DNA of 45,144 bases, taken from NCBI RefSeq assembly GCF_000424285.1, contig NZ_AUJP01000027.1:1-45144 (forward strand). The letters are read 5' to 3'. Made by a program: the position numbers and the translations under genes. The DNA comes from Butyrivibrio sp. MB2005. GTDB lineage: Bacteria; Bacillota; Clostridia; Lachnospirales; Lachnospiraceae. Numbering within the stretch: position 1 is the stretch's first letter; each line of letters begins with the position of its first letter. This document shows, piece by piece, positions 1 through 8,350 of the stretch. The notes below the pieces were generated by a model, which did no database searches, had not been told where the DNA came from, and saw only the letters and a list, made by a program, of their open reading frames with translations.

Positions 1-243
1 AAGAGATCTGGGCATATCCTTCTGCTCGACATAATACTTGTTCTTTCTTACAAGGCTCTTGAATATCTCCTCATCAATCTGCTCATATATCTCACTGATA
101 AGCCTGCATCCAAGCTTTAACACACGCTCATGAACATCGTTTGAAAGATCTGCTGCATCCTTCTCTCCATCAAGGAGACTTCTGACATTTTTCTCAATCT
201 CCTTGATATCATTCTGAATAAACTGTAGTATACTGTTGTACAT
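1..243 (-). CDS. ISLre2-family (UPF0236) transposase, N-terminal part
   Basis: The reading frame starts at the ATG at 243 and continues off the left edge, so only the first 81 residues are visible. It opens MYNSILQFIQNDIKEIEKNV and continues with a helical segment containing HERVLKLGCRLISEIYEQID and, near the edge, YYVEQKDMPRSL. This order is what I know from the N-terminus of ISLre2-type transposases, where a helical start is followed by a basic RxRRKNW-like patch. The element would carry this single large gene and transpose by a DDE-type mechanism. Its right terminus should lie between 244 and about 300, but I could not fix an inverted repeat. The gene may be intact outside the window. The family call rests on pattern recognition of a short stretch. 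Confidence 0.7.
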   Translation of the reverse strand, partial: MYNSILQFIQNDIKEIEKNVRSLLDGEKDAADLSNDVHERVLKLGCRLISEIYEQIDEEIFKSLVRKNKYYVEQKDMPRSL

Positions 244-380
244 GGAAAGCACCGCCTTTTTAGATTTTTGTCGCAAACTCAATCTTAACATGAAGGCTGG
301 TGCTTTTCCTTTTTTTATTTCTCCGAATCTATATTTACCCTAATTATTTAATTATTTATGATGCTTGTCAAAATGTTTTG

Positions 381-431
381 CAAAAAATAAGTGCAGCTGC
401 CAGAGTTAATTACTCTGACAACTGCACTTTT
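381..431. terminator. bidirectional hairpin terminator after the fructan operon
   Basis: AAGTGCAG and CTGCACTT arms close on an inner CAGAGTTAATTACTCTG palindrome. A-rich sequence lies on the left and TTTT on the right. Read on the minus strand it follows the fructokinase stop by about 110 bases, so it probably ends that operon. It also separates the operon from the insertion sequence at the left edge. Confidence 0.7.
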
Positions 432-541
432 AAAGCATTAAAAGTCCTCAATTTTCCCGCTTACCGGAACATCTTTTCCTGCAATCCTTTAGCTCCTCTA
501 CATCAACAGTCTTATCCTTATCTGCAAAAGCTCAAGGTATA

Positions 542-1516
542 TCATTTAAATTCCAGAATATACTTGGTAACGTCATCATATGAAGGCATTACGGCCAACG
601 CGCCGCGTCTTGTAGTTATAAGGGACGCTGCGGCGTTTGAAAACTCAAGTATTTTGCTTAGATTATCCATATTAAGGTTATCAAGCCCATAATGGTGCAC
701 AAAATGAAGCGCACTGGCGCAAAATGTATCCCCGGCACCGGTTGTTTCTATTGTTGCAGGATTAAAAAATCCTCCATGAGATACAACCGTATCCCCATAA
801 TATGCTCTGCTTCCTTCCGAACCTAAGGTGGCGAAAATGAGCTTAATTCCAAACTCATCTTTTATGGCAGCTATGCCTTCATCAATATCTGTTTTGCCTG
901 TCACAAGTTCAATCTCATTGTCGGAAATCTTTAAAATATCACAGACGCTCATACCATATCTGATGGCTTCCAAAGCATCCTCAACCTTGTTCCATAAAGG
1001 TGCTCTGTAATTGGGATCAAAAGAAACAGTACATCCGCTTTCTTTTGCAATTTCAATGGCCTTCTCAGTTGCCGCTCTGCCACAGGTGCTGGTCATTGAA
1101 AGTGTACCAAAGTGAAAAATATCAGATTTCTTAATGTATGACGCTCTTTCCAAAACCTCATCAGCTGTGATCATCATATCGGCTCCGGGATTTCTGAAAA
1201 AAGCAAAATCGCGGTCTCCGTTTGGAAGCTTTTGTACGAATGCAAGTGTTGTTCCTACATTTTTATCCTTCAGTACTGCGCTCATGTCAATTCCCTGTTC
1301 AGCTGCTTTTGAAACCAGCATTTCTCCCAGGAAATCTTCTCCAACCTTTCCGATAAAAGCTGTTTTATTTCCCAGCTTCTGTAACATGGACAGCACATTA
1401 CAGGGTGCTCCGCCGGGATTTGCTTCAAAGATTGAATTTCCCTGTTCACTTTTCCCATTATCAGTAAAATCAACCAGCAATTCACCAAGTGCAACCACAT
1501 CATATCGACTATACAT
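542..1516 (-). CDS. scrK: fructokinase, PfkB/ribokinase family
   Basis: This 324-residue protein should phosphorylate fructose with ATP in the cytoplasm. It carries the PfkB landmarks: an N-terminal GELLVDF, a GGAPCNV sugar-binding segment near residue 35, FDPNYRAPLW in the middle, and the C-terminal ETTGAGDTFCASAL motif whose Asp is the catalytic base. The length is typical for bacterial fructokinases. It is the last gene of the operon, 63 bases after the GH32 gene, with GGAGAAATGAGAA just before the ATG. Its place beside two GH32 enzymes makes fructose the likely substrate. Other PfkB sugars cannot be excluded from sequence alone. Confidence 0.9.
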   Translation of the reverse strand: MYSRYDVVALGELLVDFTDNGKSEQGNSIFEANPGGAPCNVLSMLQKLGNKTAFIGKVGEDFLGEMLVSKAAEQGIDMSAVLKDKNVGTTLAFVQKLPNGDRDFAFFRNPGADMMITADEVLERASYIKKSDIFHFGTLSMTSTCGRAATEKAIEIAKESGCTVSFDPNYRAPLWNKVEDALEAIRYGMSVCDILKISDNEIELVTGKTDIDEGIAAIKDEFGIKLIFATLGSEGSRAYYGDTVVSHGGFFNPATIETTGAGDTFCASALHFVHHYGLDNLNMDNLSKILEFSNAAASLITTRRGALAVMPSYDDVTKYILEFK

Positions 1517-1579
1517 TTCTCATTTCTCCTTATAAAACTGGCAGGATTACTTCTTAATCCTGCCATATCGTCAAAACTA

Positions 1580-3055
1580 TTATTCCTCAGCTAAAGTATT
1601 CAGGCACACATCTACCACTGCTTCACCATCTACATTGAAGCTGATACCATCAGCGTGATAGTCCGTAAGAATACTCATTGACATAACCTGTTCCCCATCA
1701 TTTACAAACACTTCAAGGCTATATCTATCCATTATTATGCGAAGCTTCACTGCTCCGTCATTCTTACCGACCTGACATCTTCTCTGATGAACGATAGCTC
1801 TTCTGCTACCCGAATATTTGCGGTCAATTTTTAAAACAGATTCAACCGGATCAAAGAAAACAGAAGAATGGAACCTGCCATTATCTGCAAGCCTTATCTC
1901 AATCTTTCTGTACAGATTCTCTGTTCTCTTTATATCCAGAGTCATATCTATTGTTCTTCCACTTATGCCGGAAAGAGTGCAGTCACCTGATATACGTACA
2001 TTCTTTCTCTCAATAGTGGATGAATATAGCTTTTCAATCTCTTTAAGCGGCTTTTGGATCAGCTTTCCATTAACAATGGAGATTTCTCTTGGCATACTCA
2101 TCTGTCCAAACCACGGGAAATCATCACGTTTAAATCCGGTGGTATCCCAGTTCTGCATCCAGCCGATCATCACACGTCTGCCATCTTCCAAAAGAAGAGT
2201 CTGTGGTGCATAAAAATCTATGCCATAGTCAACAGCCTGAGAATACTCGTCTTTAAACATGCCACTTTCATCCATATAACCTATCTGGCAAAGTGTTCCG
2301 TTACCATTATGAAATTCCAATTCTTCAGGAAGCATATCCTGAGGACTTGTAAGCAATACCTGTTTTCCATCTAATTCAAAGAAGTCCGGGCATTCCCACA
2401 TACGTCCGAAACGATGGTTGTTCTTTGCAAGAAGCCTTTCGTATTTCCAGTCAAATCCATCCTTACTGCTAAAAAGAAGCAGCTGACCATCTGCATCCAT
2501 AGTCTTACTTGCAATTACAGCCTTAAAGCCATCCTTATCTCTCCATATCTTTGGATCACGGAAATCATTTCTGCTGGCGCCTTCCGGAAGAGATGATTCA
2601 TCAAGTACAGGATTATTCTCATACTTTACGTAATCTTTTCCATCACCAACCGCTATACACTGAGTCTGAACATCATGAAAAATACCATCTTCGTCTTCTT
2701 CCCTTATAACTCCTGTATACATAAGAAGCTGCTTGCCATCTGAAAGTTCAATAGCACTACCTGAAAAACACCCAAAATCATCATATTTTTCATCCGGTGC
2801 TATGGCTGCGGGAAGATTCTCCCAGTGCAGAAGGTCTGTACTTACTGCATGTCCCCAATGCATCGGTCCCCAAACTGTATCATAGGGATAGTACTGGTAG
2901 AACATATGGAACTTACCACCATAATATGAAAAGCCGTTTGGATCATTCATCCAGCCCACTCTGGGTACCAGATGAAAAATCGGCTTTAGCTCCTTTTTTA
3001 TAAGCTTCTCCCTTTTTTCCTCATATTCTCTGGCTTTGCTTAACTTATCACTCAT
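1580..3055 (-). CDS. scrB: cytoplasmic glycoside hydrolase family 32 (sucrose/fructan hydrolase)
   Basis: This 491-residue GH32 enzyme lacks a signal peptide, so it should work inside the cell on imported sucrose or short fructans. The catalytic triad is visible: the nucleophile in WMNDPNG (Asp38), the transition-state stabiliser in FRDPK (Asp167), and the acid/base in WECPDFF (Glu221). A five-bladed propeller is followed from about residue 345 by the usual C-terminal beta-sandwich (YSLEVFVNDGEQVMS). Because the uptake genes upstream encode an ABC system rather than a PTS, the substrate may be unphosphorylated sucrose or fructo-oligosaccharide, not sucrose-6-phosphate. The start follows a modest SD. 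The gene is 68 bases downstream of the secreted GH32. Confidence 0.9.
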   Translation of the reverse strand: MSDKLSKAREYEEKREKLIKKELKPIFHLVPRVGWMNDPNGFSYYGGKFHMFYQYYPYDTVWGPMHWGHAVSTDLLHWENLPAAIAPDEKYDDFGCFSGSAIELSDGKQLLMYTGVIREEDEDGIFHDVQTQCIAVGDGKDYVKYENNPVLDESSLPEGASRNDFRDPKIWRDKDGFKAVIASKTMDADGQLLLFSSKDGFDWKYERLLAKNNHRFGRMWECPDFFELDGKQVLLTSPQDMLPEELEFHNGNGTLCQIGYMDESGMFKDEYSQAVDYGIDFYAPQTLLLEDGRRVMIGWMQNWDTTGFKRDDFPWFGQMSMPREISIVNGKLIQKPLKEIEKLYSSTIERKNVRISGDCTLSGISGRTIDMTLDIKRTENLYRKIEIRLADNGRFHSSVFFDPVESVLKIDRKYSGSRRAIVHQRRCQVGKNDGAVKLRIIMDRYSLEVFVNDGEQVMSMSILTDYHADGISFNVDGEAVVDVCLNTLAEE

Positions 3056-3096
3056 AATTACTCCGATCTAATTTAATATGAAGCAACCATACTAAA

Positions 3097-3115
3097 TCAT
3101 GACTTCGTCATGATG
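3097..3115. other. short intergenic hairpin between the two GH32 genes
   Basis: A perfect 7-bp stem ATCATGA/TCATGAT closes on CTTCG. There is no U-tract on the minus strand, so it is more likely an mRNA processing or stability hairpin than a terminator. Confidence 0.4.
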
Positions 3116-3123
3116 GCTCCTCT

Positions 3124-4524
3124 TCAAAAAACAAACATATCTATATCCGAAAACTCAGCATCTCCTTCAATATAAATCTGCCATTCGTTATCTACAGCAG
3201 AATAAATCCGGTTACTGAGAGCTTTTTCATCATTAACATAGAGCACAACTATTTCATTCTCCACGACCAGCTTTATATCATACGTCTTTCCGGCTTCCAG
3301 CCTGCACTTCTGAGAATTCTCAAATGCATCATAGATAATCTCCTGCTGATCAGGATCAATAATTACTTTATAATCTCCAAAGGAAAAACCTGCTTTTCCG
3401 TTTGTATTATTGAAGGTTACCTTGCCCTTAAGCAGCATTTTTCGCGGAAGTATTCCCAGGTTTTCCGTAGAAGTAACCTTCATGCCCTGTTCTTTTTTGT
3501 CTGCTCCGTTTTCAAAATAGTCCGTGAACTGGTCAGGCATCGTTACTCCCAGTGTGTTGTCATCTTTTTTCACCAGTTTGTACGGCATGACTGAACCTGC
3601 CCAGGTATATTCCAAAATATCGCTGCCACGCTTTTTATGATCAAGAAATCCCACTAGATAACGGGTTCCGTCATAAAGGACAGTTTTTGCAGCGTAAAAA
3701 CCGTTGCCATCAAATGTATCAATTTCAGGCTTTATCCATTCTCCTTCGAGGTCCTGTGTCATTCTGTAGTATGTGACATTATTCCAGGAAAAAACAAGAT
3801 AATACCAGCCATCTATCTCAAACAGATCCGGGCACTCCATAAAATAAAGCTCATCACTGTAATAAAATTCACCTTCAAATTTCCAGTCTGATAAATTCTT
3901 TGATGTATATTTCAGAATACAGCTTCCTGAATCATCATTTCTTTTTCCGCCAACCAGCATCCAATATTCGTCATATTCATCCATCCGGATAACTTGAGGA
4001 TCCCTGAAATCATTTGTGCTATATCCTTCAGGAGCATGAATCGTATCTTTTGGTAGCTTTTTGTAGGATTTATTATTTTTGCTTACTGCGTGCATCAGGC
4101 ACTCTCTGTCCTGATTATTATCAAAAGTTTCCGTATAGTCATTGTGTCCTGTATAAAACGCATGGTATTTACCATTTTCTGCCTTAATAAAGCTTCCGGT
4201 TCCTACCGCTATATCAGGATCCTCAATGTTTTCTCCAAACGGAATGATCTCTCCGACGTCTGTATAGCTACAGAAGTCTTTTGTGTCAAACCTGTAGATT
4301 GGATGATATCCTGTACCGTTATGATCCGTATCATACAGGTAATTGAGATGTATTCCATCTTCGTCAGCCTGTGCCATCACATCTCCAACCCAGGTCTCTT
4401 CGATATTGGGGAAAAGGCTGTCTATCTTCTCTCCGCTTTCCGTTTGTTCCCTAGCGTTTCCACATCCCTGACAAAGAAAAAGTGATATGGTCAGAGCTGT
4501 TCCAATTACTTTTTTATAATTCAT
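3124..4524 (-). CDS. secreted lipoprotein of glycoside hydrolase family 32 (divergent)
   Basis: This 466-residue protein begins with a lipoprotein signal (positive MNYKK, hydrophobic core, Cys21 in CQGCGN), so it should be anchored outside the cell. It keeps GH32 landmarks in order: an Asp in WVGDVM (Asp48) where the family usually has WMNDPNG, NDFRDPQ (Asp175), and MECPDLF (Glu230). A beta-sandwich-like C-terminus ends the protein (VVLYVNDEKALS). The altered nucleophile motif places it in a divergent GH32 branch. It probably trims fructans at the surface to feed the importer encoded just upstream. Exact specificity (levan, inulin or sucrose) is not readable from sequence. Confidence 0.8.
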   Translation of the reverse strand: MNYKKVIGTALTISLFLCQGCGNAREQTESGEKIDSLFPNIEETWVGDVMAQADEDGIHLNYLYDTDHNGTGYHPIYRFDTKDFCSYTDVGEIIPFGENIEDPDIAVGTGSFIKAENGKYHAFYTGHNDYTETFDNNQDRECLMHAVSKNNKSYKKLPKDTIHAPEGYSTNDFRDPQVIRMDEYDEYWMLVGGKRNDDSGSCILKYTSKNLSDWKFEGEFYYSDELYFMECPDLFEIDGWYYLVFSWNNVTYYRMTQDLEGEWIKPEIDTFDGNGFYAAKTVLYDGTRYLVGFLDHKKRGSDILEYTWAGSVMPYKLVKKDDNTLGVTMPDQFTDYFENGADKKEQGMKVTSTENLGILPRKMLLKGKVTFNNTNGKAGFSFGDYKVIIDPDQQEIIYDAFENSQKCRLEAGKTYDIKLVVENEIVVLYVNDEKALSNRIYSAVDNEWQIYIEGDAEFSDIDMFVF

Positions 4525-4537
4525 ACTCTTTTAAAAT

Positions 4538-4564
4538 GCCCCAGCCAGATCATCTGACCGGGGC
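4538..4564 (-). terminator. intra-operon hairpin, partial terminator or mRNA stabiliser
   Basis: GCCCC and GGGGC arms with a second GTCAGAT/ATCTGGC pairing form a strong stem followed on the minus strand by ATTTTAAAAG. It sits between the binding-protein gene and the GH32 lipoprotein gene. Such hairpins often protect the 3' end of the binding-protein message and lower expression of later genes. Confidence 0.55.
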
Positions 4565-4596
4565 GAAACCTATTTGTCTAGTTACATTAAAAGCTC

Positions 4597-6258
4597 TTAA
4601 TTAGCATAGAATGCATCAAGATATTTCTGATAGATTGAAAGGTACTCATCAAGACCATAAGCGTTAACCTTATCGAGGTACTCATTCCAACCTTCATCAG
4701 TCACACCATTCATAATGAAATCAGACTTGCTTGAATTTACATATGAAATAAGGTCTGTCTGGATTCCTGTAAGTTTTTCTGTGTCATCTGCTGACATGAA
4801 TACGTTAGGATATACATACTCACAATGCATATCGTCTGTGTAGTATTCCTTGATCCAGTCAAGACGATACTGTGCATCATCAGGGCATGTTACATAAACG
4901 CCATAATACTCATCAAGGATTGCAAGAGGACCACCAACAGCCTCTGCTTCTCTAACTTCTACAGGTGAAGCATCTCCAAGAGGTGCATGCTTAAGCATCT
5001 TGTCACCGTTCTCATTAGTTGAAAGCTCAAAGATATCGAACTCGTCATCTTCACCATAGGTTCCCCAGTTGTTCTGAGGTGACTGGAAAGGATCATACAT
5101 AAGATCAAGCCATGCACATACAAATGCAGGATTGTCACACTTAGCTGTTACTACGCATCTTCCGCGGTCAAAACCTGAAGTGAATGAACCGTTCATAGGT
5201 GTTACGTTTCTTGTATCTGCCTCAAGTGCAGCAAGGGGTACATAGTCCTCGATATTATCGATATTTGCTACATCCCATGTAAAGCAAACGCCGTATCTGT
5301 GGGATTTTCCCTTAGCAACATATGTAGACCAGTCCTGAGTAAAGCATTCAGGATCCATAAGTCCTTCATCATATAACTTGTGAAGCCATTCTACACCTGA
5401 CTTGAAGCCATCCTGTGTAGCAGTGAAGATAACCTTCTTGTCATCAGTTACAGCAATGTGCTGTCCTATATCATTGTCACCATAGCCTTCGCCAAATCCA
5501 TTGATAAGAAGGCTGGGATCGTTGTCATTGATGATGCATGACATAGGAATAATGTCACCGTCAATTCCGAATTCTGCCTGAAGCTCAGAAGCATGATCCT
5601 TGAATGCAAGGAGTACCTGTTCGAACTCATCAACTGTTGTAGGTGTCTCAAGTCCAAGGAAATCAAGCCACTTCTGGTTGATGTAAGTAAAGTTGTTACC
5701 TACAGTCTGGATAGCAGTCTTGTTAGAACCAAGCTGCTCGATCCAGGGAAGTGCCCAGATATGTCCCTCTGAATCTTCACACATTGCGCGGTATTCAGGA
5801 TACTTGTCAAATACAGCCTTTAAGTTAGGCATGTTTGAATCGATATATTCCTCAACAGGAATGATTACACCCTGATCTGCGTATCTGATAAGATCGCTGT
5901 TTGAGAAGCCTGCGTTAAATACGAAATCAGTAAGTGCATCCTTGTTAGCCATGTTAAGACTTATCTTGTCTCCCCACTGATCATTTGAGATTGCAGTCCA
6001 ATCTACATGTACATTTGTCTCTTCCTCAAGTCTCTTGAAGATTGTCTTGTTGTTCTGATTCTCTTCTGTTCCTGAAGGATAGCTGATCATACCGGTAATT
6101 GTAACCTTATCAGCAAGTGGGAAGCTGATGTCTTCAGCTGTCACTTTAGCCGCATCACTTTTTCCGGCTCCATCGCTACTGCCACATCCTGCCATCATTC
6201 CGGCAACCATAGTTGCTGTCATAACTGTGGCAAAAATTCTTTTCATTTCCTTTTTCAT
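4597..6258 (-). CDS. sugar ABC transporter substrate-binding lipoprotein
   Basis: This 553-residue extracellular solute-binding protein has a lipoprotein signal with lipobox MAGC (Cys25), followed by a GSSDG linker typical of lipidated binding proteins. At over 500 residues it belongs to the longer LplA-like class that works with LplB/LplC-type permeases, and those two genes lie directly upstream. It should capture a fructo-oligosaccharide or sucrose and hand it to the membrane complex. An SD (GGAGAGGG) precedes the ATG. No ABC ATPase is encoded in the operon, so a shared MsmK-type ATPase encoded elsewhere is expected, as is usual for this class. Confidence 0.85.
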   Translation of the reverse strand: MKKEMKRIFATVMTATMVAGMMAGCGSSDGAGKSDAAKVTAEDISFPLADKVTITGMISYPSGTEENQNNKTIFKRLEEETNVHVDWTAISNDQWGDKISLNMANKDALTDFVFNAGFSNSDLIRYADQGVIIPVEEYIDSNMPNLKAVFDKYPEYRAMCEDSEGHIWALPWIEQLGSNKTAIQTVGNNFTYINQKWLDFLGLETPTTVDEFEQVLLAFKDHASELQAEFGIDGDIIPMSCIINDNDPSLLINGFGEGYGDNDIGQHIAVTDDKKVIFTATQDGFKSGVEWLHKLYDEGLMDPECFTQDWSTYVAKGKSHRYGVCFTWDVANIDNIEDYVPLAALEADTRNVTPMNGSFTSGFDRGRCVVTAKCDNPAFVCAWLDLMYDPFQSPQNNWGTYGEDDEFDIFELSTNENGDKMLKHAPLGDASPVEVREAEAVGGPLAILDEYYGVYVTCPDDAQYRLDWIKEYYTDDMHCEYVYPNVFMSADDTEKLTGIQTDLISYVNSSKSDFIMNGVTDEGWNEYLDKVNAYGLDEYLSIYQKYLDAFYAN

Positions 6259-6315
6259 TTTTCCCTCTCCTTTTTTATTTGAACCCTTTGGGTTATTAAC
6301 AACGAAGTTCTGCTC

Positions 6316-7230
6316 TTAGCCTTTTACAGAGCCCACCATAATTCCTGAGTCAAAGTACTTCTGGAAGAACGGGTACATGACTAACAGCGGAAGGCTCGAA
6401 ATTATGATAGTTGCATATTTCAAAAGCTCAGCAAGCTGCGCTCTTTGTGCTGTACTCTGCATATCCGCGATCATTCCCGGATCAGGCTCATTCTGGATCA
6501 GGATTGCTCTGAGCACCAGCTGAAGTGGCTGCTTTGATGAAGAATTGAGATAGATCATCGCATCAAAGTAGCTGTTCCACATACCTACAAACTGCCAAAG
6601 AACTAATACTGCAATAAGTGGTGTACATACCGGAAGAAGAATTCTGAAGAAGAATACCAGCTCATTAGCACCATCAACATCTGCCGCTTCTCTGAGCTCG
6701 TTCGGAATTCCTTTATAGTAAGTTCTTGCAATTATCATGTTCCACACACTGAAGGCTCCCGGAAGGATTACTGCCCACATAGTGTCCAGAAGACCAATGT
6801 TATTTATAAGAAGATATGTAGGAATAAGTCCGCCACCAAAAAACATGGTTATTATAAAAATTGTGTTAAACAGTTTTTTTCCTTTAAAATCATCCCTGGA
6901 CATGGGATATGCACAAAGTAGTGTTATGAAAACAGAAATTACGCTGAACAACACTGAGTAGATAATTGCATTTTTAAAACCTACCCATATCTGCGAATTC
7001 GTCATAACTCTCTCATAAGCAGTGAGCGTCCACTTTTCAAAATCCAGCACGATTCCCTTATTCTGAAGAGTGATGGGATCCATGAAAGACGCCACAACGA
7101 TATATACCATCGGCAAGATTATCGCAAAGACAAATGCTGCAAGCAGGGCATAACCGAATATCAGAAAGCATTTATCTCCAAATCCATATTTTGCAAACCT
7201 GCTTTTTTTCTTAACTATCGTTTTTTCCAT
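6316..7230 (-). CDS. sugar ABC transporter permease, LplC type
   Basis: This 304-residue inner-membrane permease has about six hydrophobic segments. The EAA loop is visible as ELREAADVDGANELVFFFRILLP in the second half, where the ATPase docks. The C-terminus FDSGIMVGSVKG is the typical end of LplC/YtcP-type permeases. It lies 12 bases after the partner permease and 57 bases before the binding-protein gene. With them it forms the membrane part of the fructan/sucrose importer. Confidence 0.88.
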   Translation of the reverse strand: MEKTIVKKKSRFAKYGFGDKCFLIFGYALLAAFVFAIILPMVYIVVASFMDPITLQNKGIVLDFEKWTLTAYERVMTNSQIWVGFKNAIIYSVLFSVISVFITLLCAYPMSRDDFKGKKLFNTIFIITMFFGGGLIPTYLLINNIGLLDTMWAVILPGAFSVWNMIIARTYYKGIPNELREAADVDGANELVFFFRILLPVCTPLIAVLVLWQFVGMWNSYFDAMIYLNSSSKQPLQLVLRAILIQNEPDPGMIADMQSTAQRAQLAELLKYATIIISSLPLLVMYPFFQKYFDSGIMVGSVKG

Positions 7231-7242
7231 CTGAACGCCTCC

Positions 7243-8163
7243 TTATAATCCCTGTCCGTCGTTCATCTTCTCAACTATCTTATTTACAAGGACCAGCAAA
7301 ATTACATTGATTACTGTATTAAATAGTCCAACAGCCGTTGAGTAGCTGTAGTCTCCGTTAATAAGACCCTTTTTGTACACATAGGTTGCTATGATCTCAG
7401 AAGACGCGAGGTTCATATCTGACTGAAGTGCATAAGCTTTCTCAAATCCAATGCTCATGATGTTTCCTGCCTGCAGGATAAACTGGATAACTACCATATC
7501 TTTGATTGCAGGCCACTCTACAGCCTTGATCTGCTGGAAAATGTTGGCACCATCTATCTGTGCAGCTTCCTTAAGCTCCTGGCTTGCATTGGATAATGCC
7601 GCAGTATACATAATTGAAGCCCATCCTGCTCCCTGCCATATTCCGCTGATAATGTAGATCGGTCTGAACGCTGCAGGAATTGTCAGGAAGTTGATGTTTG
7701 TTCCCATCATCATATTCAGTGGTCCGGTAACTGATAAAAGAATTCTTACCATACCGCAAAGTACTATGACTGAAATGAAATTAGGCATGTACAAAACAAG
7801 CTGTATATTCTGTTTTAATTTGCTGCTTCCCACTCTGTTTAACAAAAAGGCCAGAATGATCGGTACCGGGAACCCCCATAACAGTCCGAAAATACTTAAC
7901 TTTAATGTATTAGCAAGATATTGGAGAAAGTCAGGTGATGATAAAAACTGTTTGAAGTATTTAAGACCGACCCATTCGCTTCCCAGCAATCCTTTGAACG
8001 GATTGTATTTCTGGAATGCAATCAGTATTCCTCCCATAGGTACATATCTAAAAAGTATTGTCAAAAACAACGCAGGTCCTAAAAAGAGTACATAAAGCTG
8101 CCAGTGTTGCCTGATATATACAAGCGTATTATGCAGCTCTCCTTTTTTTGTCTTTGTATTCAT
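7243..8163 (-). CDS. sugar ABC transporter permease, LplB type
   Basis: I start this gene at 8163 (MNTKTKKGEL), giving 306 residues. That ATG follows GGGAG at good spacing, and the open frame upstream of it runs through the operator region. The EAA loop is present as ELKEAAQIDGANIFQQIKAVEWP, and LFRYVPMGGILIAFQKYNPFKG near residue 55 is characteristic of LplB-type permeases. It is the first gene of the operon, so its promoter is the divergent control region shared with the LacI-type gene. Confidence 0.88.
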   Translation of the reverse strand: MNTKTKKGELHNTLVYIRQHWQLYVLFLGPALFLTILFRYVPMGGILIAFQKYNPFKGLLGSEWVGLKYFKQFLSSPDFLQYLANTLKLSIFGLLWGFPVPIILAFLLNRVGSSKLKQNIQLVLYMPNFISVIVLCGMVRILLSVTGPLNMMMGTNINFLTIPAAFRPIYIISGIWQGAGWASIMYTAALSNASQELKEAAQIDGANIFQQIKAVEWPAIKDMVVIQFILQAGNIMSIGFEKAYALQSDMNLASSEIIATYVYKKGLINGDYSYSTAVGLFNTVINVILLVLVNKIVEKMNDGQGL

Positions 8164-8180
8164 AATATTCTCCCAAAACA

Positions 8181-8310
8181 TTTTACATTTGCACATCTGT
8201 GTTTTACATGTGTAAAATATAACACCAACAGGAACGAATGTCAACACTATATTTTTACATTTGTAACACTTTACTTTTACATTTGACACCCTGGTTTTTA
8301 CATTTTATAA
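8181..8310. promoter_or_regulatory. divergent promoters with five operator-like repeats
   Basis: Five copies of TTTTACATKTG begin at 8181, 8202, 8253, 8275 and 8296. The copy at 8202-8217 is a near-perfect palindrome, TTTTACATGTGTAAAA. Spacings of 21, 51, 22 and 21 bp put the sites on one helix face. The plus-strand promoter is TTGACA (8283-8288), 17 bp, TATAAT (8306-8311). The minus-strand promoter is TTGACA (8244-8239), 17 bp, TATATT (8221-8216). The palindrome covers the minus-strand -10 region and the two rightmost copies overlap the plus-strand promoter. This arrangement fits repression of both the operon and the regulator by the LacI-type protein. Confidence 0.75.
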
Positions 8311-8350
8311 TGAAGAAAACAATTCAAGGAAATGGAGATCAGAATAACAG

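Noticed and set aside
300..692. 130-residue plus-strand frame at the left
   Set aside because: It runs through the terminator palindrome and antisense to the fructokinase end; it has no SD and no family features.
8164..8289. 42-residue N-terminal extension of the LplB-type permease
   Set aside because: It would translate the operator repeats; the ATG at 8163 has a good SD and the usual N-terminus.
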